In this document: positions 11,201 to 22,675 of the stretch, piece by piece
Layout of the letters: every line of letters begins with the position of its first letter
How positions within the stretch are numbered: the first letter of the stretch is position 1
Assembly: GCA_002291465.1 (NCBI GenBank)
Contig: CP021238.1
Span: 2,170,001 to 2,234,000 of the forward strand
Length of the DNA stretch: 64,000 bases
Reading direction: 5' to 3'
DNA from: Mycobacterium lepraemurium
GTDB taxonomy: Bacteria; Actinomycetota; Actinomycetes; Mycobacteriales; Mycobacteriaceae
Made by a program: the position numbers and the translations under genes
Notes under the pieces: generated by a model
What the model was told of the DNA's origin: nothing
What the model saw: only the letters and a program-made list of their open reading frames with translations
Database searches by the model: none

Positions 11201-14200
11201 CGCCCCGGGCACGGGTGAGCCGATCGGCACGGCGTCCGACCCGGTCAACCCCGCCGTTAACGGCGCACTCAAGGCCACCCACATCGTCGTCTCGGTGGGG
11301 CCGTATTCATTGATCATCACGCGTCCGGGCCCCCACCGCTCGACCAGTTCGGCCGGGCAGGCCTCGCCGCCCACCAGCAGGGTCACCGACTCCAACCCCT
11401 GCGGCGACAGCGTCCCCGCTGCCGAGGGGGTTTGGCAGAGGACGGTGACCTTTTCGTCAATCAGCAAGGCGTGCAAGTCGTCCGGGGACGCCGCCGCCTC
11501 CTCGGGCACCACCACCACCAGCCGCCCACCGTGCAGCAGCGCGCCGTAGATCTCCCAGCCCGAGATGTCGAAGCTGTAGGAGTGCCACTGCGACCACACC
11601 TGCCCGCGCCACGCCACATCCGGGGCAAGAGAACCAAGCAGCTCGGTCACGTTGTTGTGGGTGATGGCAACACCTTTGGGGACACCGGTGGTGCCGGAGG
11701 TGTAGATCAGGCAGGCGATATCCGGCCGGATCCGGGCGCCGGCAGCGCCGTGTGCGGGTAGCTGTCAATACGGGGATCCGCGATGTCGATGATCGTCAGG
11801 CCGCATCCGTCCAGTCGCTCGGCGAGCTCGGCGGTGGTGATCGCGGCGATCGGTGCGGCATCGGCAACCGTGAACTCGAGGCGCGCGGTCGGGTGGGCCG
11901 GGTCGATCGGCAGATAGGTCGCCCCGGTTTTGAGCACCGCCAGCACAGCGACGACGGCCTCCGCGCGACGGTTGAACAGCAGCGCCACGGATTCACCCGG
12001 GCCGGCGCCCGCCTCGATCAACAAGTGCGCCAACCGGTTCGACGCCTCGTCGAGCTGCCGGTAGGTCATCGAGTGACCGGTGCAGCGGGTCGCCACGGCC
12101 TGCGGGGCGCGGATGACCTGATCGGCGAACACCGCCGGGATGGACACCCGAGCCGCCGGTTGCGTCAACGCCTCCCGGTTTCCGATCTCGTCGAGGTAGA
12201 TGTGCTCATCGGTATCCATCAGGTCCACCGACGACACCCGCTGACCGGGATCGGCGGTCATCGCCGCCAGCACCCGCTCCAACCGCTGGATCAGCGTCTG
12301 GATGCTTTCCGGGTCGAACACGTCGGTGCGAAACTCCACCGAACCGCCGATCCCGGCGGGCTCACTGGCGGAAGTCCAGCGGTCGCCCAACGTGAATGTC
12401 GGGTCCATGCGGGCGACCTAGGTGTCCACTGCCAGCGGTGTGACCTGCAGATCGCCCAACGCCAGCCCGGCGGGGATGCCGTCTTCTCGGGCGAAGTTCT
12501 GCCAGGCCAGCACGACCTGTACCAGCGGGTGATGGGCCAGGCTGCGCGCGCGCACCTGAGCCAGCGATTCGGTTAAGCTGGGATCGCCGGCCAGGTCGAC
12601 TCACAGTACCAGGGTGTTGACGAAGAACCCGACCAGCTGATCGAGGGCGGGATCGTCACGCCCGGCGATGGCGAATCCGATCGCGACGTCATTGCCGGCG
12701 CTGGGTTTGGCCAGCAGGACGGCCAGGGCGGCCTGGATCACCATGAAGCTGGTCGCGTTGTGCTCGCGGGCTACCGTGCGTACCCGCTGCTGCAGCTCGG
12801 CCGGCCACTCCACCATCACACTGGCGCCGCGGTAATCGGCCACCGGCGGATAGGGCCGATCGGTGGGCAACGCCAGCCGCTCGGGCAACCCGGCCAACTC
12901 CTGCTCCCAATACACCAACTGCGCAGCCATCGGGCTCTCGGCATCGGCCACATCGCCCAGCATCGCCCAGCTGCGCGCGCTGCCACAAAGAGTAGTCGGC
13001 ATACTGCAGGCAACGGAGCCCAGCCCGGCGCGCGCCCGGCACACCGGCTGGCATAGGCCATGCCCAGATCGGCCACCAGCGGGGCCATCGACAACCCATC
13101 GGCGGAGATGTGGTGCAGCACGGCCACCAGCACATGCTCATCGTCGGCGATGCGGAAAAGCCTTGCCCGCAGCGGGATCTCGGTGGCCAGATCGAACGAG
13201 TGTCGGACTGTGGCCTCGATGGTCTGCCGTAGCCGGTCCGTCGGCCAGCCGGTGGCGTCGACGACCTGCCAGCCGAAGTCGGCCCGCTCGGCCGGGATGA
13301 CCACCTGTTCGGGTATCCCGTCGACGGCCGGGAACAGGATGCGCAGGATTTCCTGGCGGGCCACCACATCGGCCAGGGCCGTCCCCAACGCGTCGGCGTC
13401 CAGCCGTCCGGTCAGCCGCAACGCGGCCGCCATGTTGTAGATCGGCGAGGGCCCGAGCAGTTGGTCGATGAACCACAACCGCTGCTGAGCGAACGACAAC
13501 GGCACCACCGCCGGCCGCTCCACGGCCACCAACGGTTACCGCCGACCCCGATCGCTGCTGACGCGCAGCGCCAACAACGAGTCGCCGCCCAGATCGAAGA
13601 ACGAGTCGTCCACGCCGACGCGGTCGACTCCGAGCACGTCGGCGAATACGCCGGCCAGGATTTCCTCGACCGGACTGGCGGGTGCACGGTAGTCGGCGCT
13701 CTGGAATTCGGGTGCGGGCAGGGCGCGGGTGTCGAGTTTGCCGTTCGCGGTGAGCGGCAGCGCGTCCAGCATGACCATCGCGGCCGGCACCATGTATTCG
13801 GGCAGCCGCTTCGCCAGCTGGGCGCGGATCTCGGCGGGGTCGGCGGTTCCGGTTCCTGATTCGGTGACATAGGCGACCAGTCGTTTGTCGCCGGGGCGGT
13901 CCTCGCGGGCGATCACCGCCGCCTGCTCCACACCGTCCAAACCCGCTAGGGCCGAACCGGATTTCGCCCAGATCGATGCGGTAGCCGCAGATCTTGACCT
14001 GCTCATCGGCGCGGCCCAGATAATCCAGCTGCCCGTCGGCACGCCAGCGCACCAGATCCCCGGTGCGATACATGCGTGTCGCGGGTGCGCCGAACGGGCA
14101 GGCCACGAAACGTGACCCGGTCAGTGACGGCCGGCCCAGGTATCCACATGCCACGCCGCGACCGGCCACGTACAGCTCGCCGACCACCCCCGCCGGCACC

Positions 14201-16487
14201 GGCTGTAGCCACCGATCGAGGACGAACAGCGCGGCCCCGGGGGCGGGTGAGCCGATGGGCACCACACCCGAGCCCGCCGATCCGGGCTCTAGTGGTGCGC
14301 TGATGGCCACGCACATGGTGGTCTCGGTCGGGCCGTAGGCATTAACCATCACCCGACCCGGCGCCCACCGATCCACCACCTCCACCGGACACGCCTCACC
14401 GACCACCACCAAAGCCACCGACTCCAGCCCCTCGATTGGCAATGCCGCCATCGCCGAGGGGGTTTGAGTGAGCACATCGACCTGTGCTGCGACCAACGCA
14501 TCGTGGAAGTCCTGCGGTGAACCGGTCACCGGCTCGGACACCACGACCAGCCGCCCCCCCCCCGCGCGCAACAGCGCACCGAAAATCTCCCACACCGACA
14601 CGTCGAAAGCCAACGAATGGCACAACGCCCACACGCCCGGGGCCGGCAACCCGGCATCCAACGGCCCCAACAGCTGGGTCACGTTGCGATGGGTGATCGC
14701 AACGCCTTTGGGCACACCCATGGTGCCCGACGTGTAAATTCAGGTAGGCGACATCGTCAGGGGCCGGCACCGGCAGACCCGTGCTCGGCTGGGCGTCGAC
14801 AGCCGGAACGACGTCGGGATCATCGACGCCGATGACCGCCACGTCATGCCCGTCCAGCCGTTCCGCCAGCCCGGTGCCGGTGATCGCGGCGATCGGCGCG
14901 GCACCGGCCAACACAAACCTGACGCGCTCGTCCGGCACGCCCGGGTCGATCAGCAGATACGCCGCCCTCGTCTTGAGCACCGCCAACATCGCCGCCACCG
15001 CATCCGACGTCCGGGCCACATGGGCGGCAAACAAATCCGGAATCGACACCGAAACACCCTGCGGGCCGGCCAAAACCGCCTTGTTCCCAAGGTCATCCAA
15101 CCGCACACGCTCACCCACACCCAGCACATCCACCGACGACAACCGCCGCCCCGGATCGGCCGTCATCGCCACCAACACCCGCTCCAACCGCCCGACCACA
15201 TCGTGGACGTCACAATCAGAAAGCCATTGCCCGGCGCCGCCGAATCCACCCGCTGTCGCGCCGGGCTGCATGCCGAGGAATAGCAGATCATGGTCGCTGA
15301 AGAAGTCCAGTCCAAGCTGATCGACGAGATTGGTGTGGGTCAGGGTTCCCGAAACCCTGGCACCGGCGATATTAGCCAGGTTCGTCGTCGGAATGAAATT
15401 GAGAATTACCTGATTTGACCTCTGCGTGGACCCGCGACGCTAGTTCTCAATGGTGTGCACCGGGAACCGCTGATGTTGGAGCGCTTCTCCCAGCCGTGTG
15501 TCGACATGCTCACAAAAACTCGCGACCGACGAGCCCGGCGAAGCTTTCAAGACCAGGAGGGCAAATCCGGTAATCATTCCGGGCACCGTCTGCGCTTCCG
15601 GACGCACCCACCTACTCACCGAAAACTCGAACACGATCTCCGAATTTTCCAGGTCGCATCCGCCCACCAGCAGCGCGCACGCCGCGGCCAGCACCGACGA
15701 GCGACGCATCCCCAGCTGCTGCGACAACTTCTGTATCCCGGCGACCGCGGCGGGGTCCAACTCGATCGGCGCCGAAGATTCATACGGTTCTCGCTCCGAG
15801 GCGGGCGCGAACCGATAACCCGGTTCGCTCTCCGACGGCAGGTTCTCGGCCCAATAGGCCCGATCATCGAGATAATCGGTGGACGCTTCGTATTCCGCCT
15901 CGCAGGCAATCAAATCACTCAGCGACCCGAAATAGGCGGGGGGGGGAATCGGCGCACCCGAGGCCAACGCGTTGTAGACATCCCCGATGCGGTGGCAAAT
16001 GAGAGCAAGTCCGATTCCGTCCGCCACGATGTGGTGGCAGAACACGAATAGATAGAATTCGTCTACGCGGGTCGCAACAACGCAAATTTGAACAGCGGGC
16101 CATCGAGCGGCATCACGGTGCGCTGAATCGAGGCCGCCAGCCGATAGGCCTCCTGGACGGGATCCTGCGAGCCCATCCGCTGATAGCACGCGAGCTCGAC
16201 GTCCGGATAATCGACGGCCTTCTGGAAAATCTGGCCATCAATCTGGAAAAGGCGGCTCGGAGTGGTTCGGCCTCGCGCACCACTTGCCGGATCATGTGCT
16301 CCAGCAACCACGGGTCGACGGTGCCCTCGATTCGCAGCAGATAGCCTAGCTGCCACCTCGCACCCTGCTGATCCGTTTCCTGTGCGAGCCAAATGTCTAG
16401 TTGTCCGCGTGTCAGCGGGAATGGCCCACCGTCGAGTTCCGTCAGTTGTTCGCGCCCAACGTGCAGTGCCCGGTCATCGATCGTCAT
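11195..16487 (-). pseudogene. Non-ribosomal peptide synthetase, two modules (C-A-PCP-C-A), 3' end deleted
   Basis: The start is ATG at 16487 (MTIDDRALHVGREQ) after AAAGGAAT, overlapping mbtH by 14 bp. C1 carries FCHHIVADG. A1 has [26 protein letters not shown] and YRTGDLVRW. The PCP has [15 protein letters not shown]2 has LHHISADG. A2 has SGTTGVPKG, FDISGWE and [10 protein letters not shown]. Lesions: TAG 15440-15442; an in-frame loss of about 47 codons in A1 near 15,010; one extra A near 14,739; a frame break near 13,958; a shortened PCP-C2 linker with TAA at 13536-13538; frame breaks near 13,040-12,960; TGA 12601-12603; TAG 12418-12420; a break near 11,725. At about 11,200, right after VPIGSPVPGAA, the gene is cut off and joined to the MFS gene, losing the rest of A2, its PCP and any release domain. 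Confidence 0.9.
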
Positions 16488-16737
16488 CGGAATTCCTTTG
16501 CGGGTTACTTGCCAGAGCCGCGGCCTGCGCCGCCAGCCTGTCCCGTAGAGTCTTCGGCCGGATATCGGGCCAGTCCTGTTCGATGTAGTCCAGGCACGCA
16601 GCGCGATCCGCTTCGCCGTAAACCATCTGCCAACCGGCCGGAGTGTCGGCGAACGCCGGCCACAGGCTGTGCTGTTCTTCGTCGTTGACCAGGACGAAAA
16701 AGCTGCCATTATCGTCGTCGAACAGATTGGTACTCAC
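16474..16737 (-). CDS. MbtH-like protein, NRPS adenylation chaperone
   Basis: A small cytosolic protein (87 residues) that binds and activates NRPS adenylation domains. The GTG start at 16737 was chosen because GGGGGA lies just upstream and the protein then begins STNLFDDDNGSFFVLVNDEE, the family's usual beginning. Signature residues follow: SLWPAF, PAGWQMVYGEADRAACLDYI and WPDIRPKTLRDRL, including the three conserved Trp. The gene is intact and overlaps the NRPS start by 14 bp, so the two were translated together. It heads the second transcription unit, and its upstream region resembles that of the pks unit. With its NRPS broken it has no evident local client. Confidence 0.95.
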   Translation of the reverse strand: MSTNLFDDDNGSFFVLVNDEEQHSLWPAFADTPAGWQMVYGEADRAACLDYIEQDWPDIRPKTLRDRLAAQAAALASNPQRNSDDDR

Positions 16738-17173
16738 TTGTCCCCCAGGTCCTCGTTTGACATGAGTCGGGCACTTCGGTGCGCCTGTTGGTTTCGACCG
16801 GGCGCTCGGGGGCTTGACCGAGCAACGATCTCGACATGACCGGGAGCGTATGGGTTTCAATCCTGTTGCATGGCCCATCAAGCCGGGTAGCGCAGTAACT
16901 GCGAGTACATAGAGTGGCGAACGCAAGCCCGCAGCGCGGCTTACGTAGTGACGAACAAGCGCTCACCTGACATGCACGTGGTCTTGCGGAATTGATTCTG
17001 AGCCAGTCGTTTCCGTCGAGAGCGGAGGTTTGGGTCGCGATCATGACGACGACAGAGTGGATCCCCGACGGGCCCAGGGTTGAACCCTGCGTCGAGCATT
17101 CGCTATCTGGTCTCTATCGGGGCTCTACCTGGGCTCGGGCATGCATTGACAGGGTGCTGGGTCGGCGGTGCCG
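16738..17173. promoter_or_regulatory. Upstream region of mbtH-nrps, related to the pks upstream region
   Basis: About 435 bp without a gene. The part at about 16,775-16,920 matches 9,795-9,935 upstream of the PKS (shared TTTCAATCC..GTTG, ATCAAG..CGG, ACATAGAGTGG). This region should carry the mbtH promoter. I could not fix -35/-10 hexamers. The rest, towards the TPP-enzyme gene end at 17174, shows nothing I can name. Confidence 0.5.
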
Positions 17174-18900
17174 TCAGGCGCCAACGATGGCATCGATTCT
17201 GTCCTTCGCCATGCCATGTTGGCACTCAACTGATTTCGGCGCCACAGGCCCGAGAAAGGTCGAGACGGGCGGCACTTCCTCGGCGGAGCACTCGACGCCG
17301 ACCACCGACGGCCCGTCGACCTCCAGCGCCGACTGCACGGCAGCGCCGAAGCCATCGACGTCGTCGACGTCGACCGAGGGAAGTTCCGGGAACATCGCGG
17401 CGAGGCCGGCGCCGAGCCGACTGGGCGCGAACGTGTTGTAACTGTGCCGATTCCCGTAGCGCAACTTTTCGCTCATTGCGCACATCGCCTGCGCGTTGTT
17501 GTTGATCAAGACGAACGCCACCGGCAGTCGGTATTGCACAGCGGTATGCACCCTCCATGCCGTGCATGAAAAACGCGCCGTCCCCGGCTATCACCACGAC
17601 ATGTCCGCGCCGCCCGAATTTCCTCCGCCGCAACGCCATTCCGATGCCTGCGCCAAAGCTGTAGCCCATGTCGGGTGCGACCGCGAATCGGCCGCCGCGC
17701 CGGACCGGTAGGTAGTGGACGGCGGCCGCCCCGCAACTGCCGACGTCGACGACGATGTCGGACCCGTCGGGCAATACGCCGGTCGAGCATGCTCATCGCT
17801 TCGCGGTAGCGCACGCCGGGGCCGTCGAATCGCGGCGGATTCAACTCGGTTCTGGACACCGCATCGGGCATCCGGATTCCGGTTGGTCGCTCACGGCCAG
17901 TCAGCGCGCTCGTCAGCATTCGCAGCGAAGCCCGCAGATCGTCCGTGTGGATGCGGGTGCAGGCCAGGTACGGCGCCGACCCTATCGAGATGGTGGGCAC
18001 CGCGGCCAGGGCATCGTCCAGGCCGGTGCGGGCGGTCACCGCAAGCCGGGTGCCCACCACCAGGCACAACGCGCTGTCGGCCACCGCTTCCACCACGCCA
18101 GGGTGGCCCATGATGCCGGTGACGCCGAGCGCCGACGACAACCCGAAACCCGGTGTGCCGGCGGCATCCTTGGCGTGGGGCACGCACGCCACCCGCGCGC
18201 GCAGCACCGCCCGCAACGACGCCAGTTCGGCTCACGCATCGTCTCGGACCCCCTGCTCGCCGGCGATGATCGTCACTGGACCGCTCGCCCGGCGCAGCGC
18301 TGCCACGATCGGGCGTGGATCACCGATGTCTCGTGGCCGCTCGATTCCGGGCTCGGGCCGGTAGCCGTTGCTGGTCACGTCAGCTTGCTGAATGTCTTTG
18401 GGCAGCAACAACACCGCGGGGCCACCGGTTCGCGCGGCGGCCACGGCGGCGGGCAGCGCCAACGCGATGTCCGCCGAGGTCTGGACTCGTCGGCAGAACA
18501 CCGATACCTCGGAGAACAGCACCTCGGCATTCGGTGAACCGTTGCGGCCGCTGGTGTCCTGAAAGCCGACGCGGCCATCCATCGTGGACGGCGGTTGGCC
18601 CACTAACGCCAGTAGCGGCACGCGGCTGGTAAACAATTCCCCAAGGCTGGCAACGAGGTTCAGTGCGCCCCACGCGGAGGTCGCCACCACGCCGAAGCCG
18701 CCGCTGCTGCGGCTGTATCCGTCGGCCATCGCCACGGCGGAGAACTCGTGTTTGGCCAGCACGGCGTCCATGTCCGAGTGCAGGAATGCGGCGTCGTACA
18801 GGTCCTCGATGTTGGCGCCATCGACGCCGAAGATGCAGTCCACTCCGATCGACGCGAGATACCCGACGATATGGTCGACCAACCGGTGGCTGTGAGACAT
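17174..18900 (-). pseudogene. Thiamine-diphosphate enzyme, acetolactate synthase large subunit-like, broken
   Basis: IlvB-family enzymes use TPP to carboligate or decarboxylate 2-oxo acids. The start is ATG at 18900 (MSHSHRLVDHIVGYL) after GAGGGAA. Visible: the N-terminal TPP half with the activating Glu (AKHEFSAVAMADGYSR), the central half (GFGLSSALGVTGIMGHPGVVE), and the C-terminal TPP motif IAGDGAFFMHGMEG ... VLINNNAQAMC (GDG to NN). Lesions: TGA at 18232-18234 in an otherwise continuous frame, a frame break near 17,780 (MLDR to LPDGSDIVVDVG), and an extra G near 17,548 (GMEG to MHTAVQYRLP). Intact length would be about 575 residues. It stands upstream of mbtH in the same orientation, so it may supply a precursor, but that is guesswork. 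Confidence 0.85.
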
Positions 18901-19382
18901 GATTTCCCTCGAGAAACGGCGTGGGTGTAGTGCGTGCCCGCCCCGGCCCGGTGGAGGCATTGTGGCGGGTGCTGGAAGATCCGGCCGAATTCCGGAACCA
19001 TGCGAGTCCAACCGGCCATGCCCGCCAGGCATGATGTCATGTGCGGCAACTTAAGTTTGCTCGGTCGGGCCTCACGGACGGCTTGATTCGACTTGAGTGC
19101 CACGCGCGCACAGATCGAGTAGTCATCCCACCGGTGGTGCGTAACGGCCCGCGGGCGGCGGTTTTGACCAGTGGTCACCGAGCGCTCGACGGGTCGGCGA
19201 TCAGCGAAAGGCATGCATTCCGCGCGCCGGAGTCGCGGCGGAGTCGCACCGGGGCTATGCGGTTGCGCACGAGCGTTTTTCGGATCATGGACGGCCTAGG
19301 CCCCGCCAGGTCGAGGCGACCTGCGCGGCAGCCACACCCGATCGGCCGCGACCCCACCCGAGTGTCCGAAGAGCGTGTGTGG

Positions 19383-21948
19383 TCACGATGCGTCGCGGCG
19401 GATCAGTTGGATGAGTTGGTCGCGATTGTTGATGCCAAGCTTGGCGAAGAGGCGATAGAGGTGTCCCTCCACCGTGCGCACCGAGATCACCAGCCGGTCG
19501 GCGATCTCGCGGTTGGACAGGCCGGCCGCCACCAAATTCACGATCTGACGTTCCCGTCCGCTGAACGGCAGCGGGCGCGCCGCCGCGTCGAGCGCCTGTG
19601 TGCGCGACCCGCATTGGCCGGCCAAGGCGTGCGCCCAGGTTGACGACTCGACCTCCTTGCGACGGTCGCCTCGGCGGGCATGTTCGCTGGCCGCCTGAGC
19701 CGCCGCGTCGGCGGCGAAGGCCAAGGCGCCGAGGTCGGCGAATCGGTGGGCCGTGGCGTTGAGCAGATCGCCGTCGTGCTGAGCCAGACCGCGGGCATGG
19801 TCCGCGGCCGCTTCGGCCAGCGGTGTATCCAGGATGCGCGCAAGCCGCTCCCGCCGCGCGGCCTGTGCACGATCGCCGAAGCGAAGGGTCGCATGGCGTG
19901 CCCGCATCTCGACCAGGTGCATGCCGGCTTTCCGCGCAGTCTGCGCCGCCTGCATTGCCTGCGTCTGAACGCCCGCCGTATCGTCGGCCGCCGCCCGCTC
20001 CCAAGCCCGGGCGAGCTCGAGTTCCGGCAGGAACACCCCCGCGTGCGGTCCGTAGGCTTCCTCGACCCGCCGCAGCGCCACGGCGGCCGCCGCGCTGTCC
20101 CCGCGGGCCCCTTCGGCCTGTGCCTGCAAGGCGCCCACGGCGAGCTGCCACGGTAATGGAAAGCCTTGGGAAAGCTGGGAAATCGACCATGGCCTCCGCT
20201 GCGGGAAGGCCGGTTGCCAGTGCGGCGTAACGCTTGTGGATTCGTTCGGCCGCCGGATAGTCACCGGCAGCGGTCGCGGCCATGACCTCGGCCAGTCCGA
20301 TGGCGAACCGCTGCGCTCCCGCCCGGCACTGCGCCGTCGCGCACACGCCAGCAGCGGCGATGCGGCCGACCTCGGAAAAACGCCCCACCGCGGTCAAGGC
20401 GCCACAGGTCGCGACGGCCGCCCACACGGTCGCCATCGGCACGACATCCGGTTCGCATAGGCCGGGCCCGAGTTCGATCGTCCGGGCGATGTCGCCGCGG
20501 AAGAACCCGATCGAAACATCCAGCGCATCGACCAGCTGCAGGCTGCCCTCGGTCACCAGACGCTGTTTCACCTCGGCCAGTACCCGCGTTGCACCCTCGG
20601 TGTCCCCGCATCCCCAGGCCAGGTTGGCGGCGCGCAGGCAGCCCCAGCGCGCGATCAGCCATTCGTCGGCATCATCGACGGCGGCGCCCAGCAGGATGGA
20701 ATCTGCCTCCTCGCCGCGGCCCTGCCAGCTCACCGCCTCGGCGAGCACCAACGCGGCCGGCAGGCCACCGCCACGGTCGACCGCAAACGTCGCCAGTTGC
20801 TCGCCCAGCACGACGTTCGACATGGCCATCGCGTCGGCCGCCGCCTTGATGACCACATCCAGATCGGGCTCCAAGTCGCTGCGCATTATGAACTGCGCCA
20901 ACTGGATTCGAACGCGGGGATCGGAGATTTGGGAGCGCCACCCCGCCGCCCGCAGGTGCTTGCACAGGGTCTTCGCCAGTTTGCCGTTGAGCTGCCGCGA
21001 GCGCACCACCCCGGCGTGGAGGGTCGCCGCTTCGCCGAGCATCGGGTGATTCAATTGCACCAGGGTATGGGATCCGTCGGTCACCAACTGGATCAGGCCG
21101 CGGCGCTCCAGGCTTGCCATCGCGTCCGCATCGCAGATGGCGCGCAAGATTTCCCACTCCAGCAGCTCGGCGGTGGCCAGTACTTCCACCACCTCGCGCT
21201 CCCCGGAACTCAGCGACTGCAGCCGGAACTCCAGGGCATCGTGCAGTTCCCGATCGCCGCGCAACGGACCCCGCAGTTGCCAACCCTGTTCGGTATGAAC
21301 CAGGGCGCCGCTTTCCACGCCCGCCGTCAGAAAACCACGCAGTAGCAACAGGTTTCCCGCGCTGCGCTCGAAAAGCTCATCCACCAACCGCGTGTCGACC
21401 GGCCCACCCAACACCGCGCCAGCCAGCAGCCCGGTCTGTTCGCGGGTGAACGGATCGACGCGCACCGTCAACAGCAGGCGCTCTTTCAACAACGCGGTCA
21501 CCGCATCCAGCACCGGCTCACCGGAGCGGATCGTCACGATCAGCCGCGCGCTGCGCCAGGCCGCGAGTTGGTTGACCAAGGTGGCCGACAACGGGTCGAG
21601 CAGTTGCGCGTCGTCGACCACCACCACCACCAAATTCTTGTCCTGACCCAAGGTGTTGTGCGCGGCCGCCAGCATGACCGCCGGTTCGTGCCCTACCCCG
21701 AGGCTCACCGCGCGCGAAAACGCGCCCAGAGGCACCGCTCAGCCCGTCTGGGTGCCCAGCGCGAATCGCACCGTGCTCCCCGCAGACTCGACCGTCTTGG
21801 CCAGCATGCGCGCCAACGTCGACTTGCCCACACCGGTGTCGCCGACCAACGCCACCCCGTGGAACTCCGCGTTGCTCAGCGCCGCCAGTGACCGGCGCAG
21901 CTCCACCTCTCGGCCCACGATGGGCCACGACCCGACTTCCCCAGGCAT
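19383..21948 (-). pseudogene. Large LuxR-type ATPase regulator (LAL-like), with a stop and a frameshift
   Basis: A probable pathway regulator of about 850 residues. The ATG at 21948 (MPGEVGSWPIVGREVELRR) begins an AAA/STAND ATPase with Walker A GDTGVGKST and a Walker B-like VVVVVDDAQLLD. A helical-repeat middle follows, then a C-terminal LuxR helix-turn-helix ([40 protein letters not shown], seen in pieces). TGA at 21739-21741 interrupts codon 70, and the frame changes near 20,175. It lies upstream of the biosynthetic genes on the same strand, and I propose it acted on the related upstream regions of pks and mbtH. The family is sure, the target is inference. Confidence 0.85.
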
Positions 21949-22675
21949 CGATCGGAAACCCCTAGCTGTTGTGGGAAAGCACTGGCGCGTTCGCGTTCCG
22001 CGAAGCCAGGCGCGAGCCTAGTGGAGCGCGTCCGAAATCCGACTCGGGCCCACGTTCGACCCGAGCGGTAGCGGCCACGCGACGCTCTTGTGGCCGACGA
22101 TCACGACGCGGCGGTCGACGCGACAGACCGTGTGGTGACGGCCCCGCGAGCCTACTCGTCGTATGCACCGGACTTACTCCTTCTAGGGTCCAGCAGTTGC
22201 TCCTTCTAGGGTCCAGCAGTTGCCGAGAAATATACTCCCGGGCTAGACTTCACAGCAAATTTTGTGAGCCACCCTTTTACGACGCCTGTGTTAATTATTG
22301 TTGCAGTTATACAGCTGTTTAGTAGGCGTCACGGGACGTACCGCGATCAATTTCTAGCAAACTTCGACACAATTTGCGGTGACGTCGACACACGCCGCCT
22401 CGCAGCCTCACCGCCCGGTCCAAGCTCCACCCTCGACATTCAACCGCGCGATACCGACAACAGAAATCGCCAATGCCGCCCGGCTGTGGATAACCGCCCC
22501 GAAGCGCCGCACTGTTCACCGGCGACTTGCCGAAACGGCGCCCTAGGCGTACGCACCGGACCCGTCATCGAAACGCGCGGCACGTGCCGGCCGCTGTCGC
22601 TTCGGGTTCGCGTCCAGGCGTCCATCGAATGAGATTGCGCGGCAGCCTCTCTCAGGACGGACCGAGGCGCATCGG
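21949..22675. other. Gene-free gap between the cluster and mshC
   Basis: About 730 bp without a convincing gene on either strand. It holds the 23-bp tandem repeat at 22,177-22,222, followed by a clearly AT-richer patch at about 22,225-22,390 that differs from the surrounding GC-rich DNA. This is the boundary between the accessory cluster and the core block. I found no integrase, tRNA or insertion-sequence end. Confidence 0.6.
22177..22222. repeat. Exact 23-bp tandem duplication
   Basis: Positions 22,177-22,199 and 22,200-22,222 are identical (each begins CTCCTTCTAGGG and ends CAGCAGTTG). The repeat lies in non-coding DNA just before an AT-rich stretch. Its role is unknown; it may be a recent slippage duplication. 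Confidence 0.9.

Noticed and set aside
19021..19150. A third copy of the pks/mbtH upstream sequence before the TPP-enzyme gene
   Set aside because: Only short words such as GGCTTGATTCGAC are shared, and in the opposite orientation; not enough to call.
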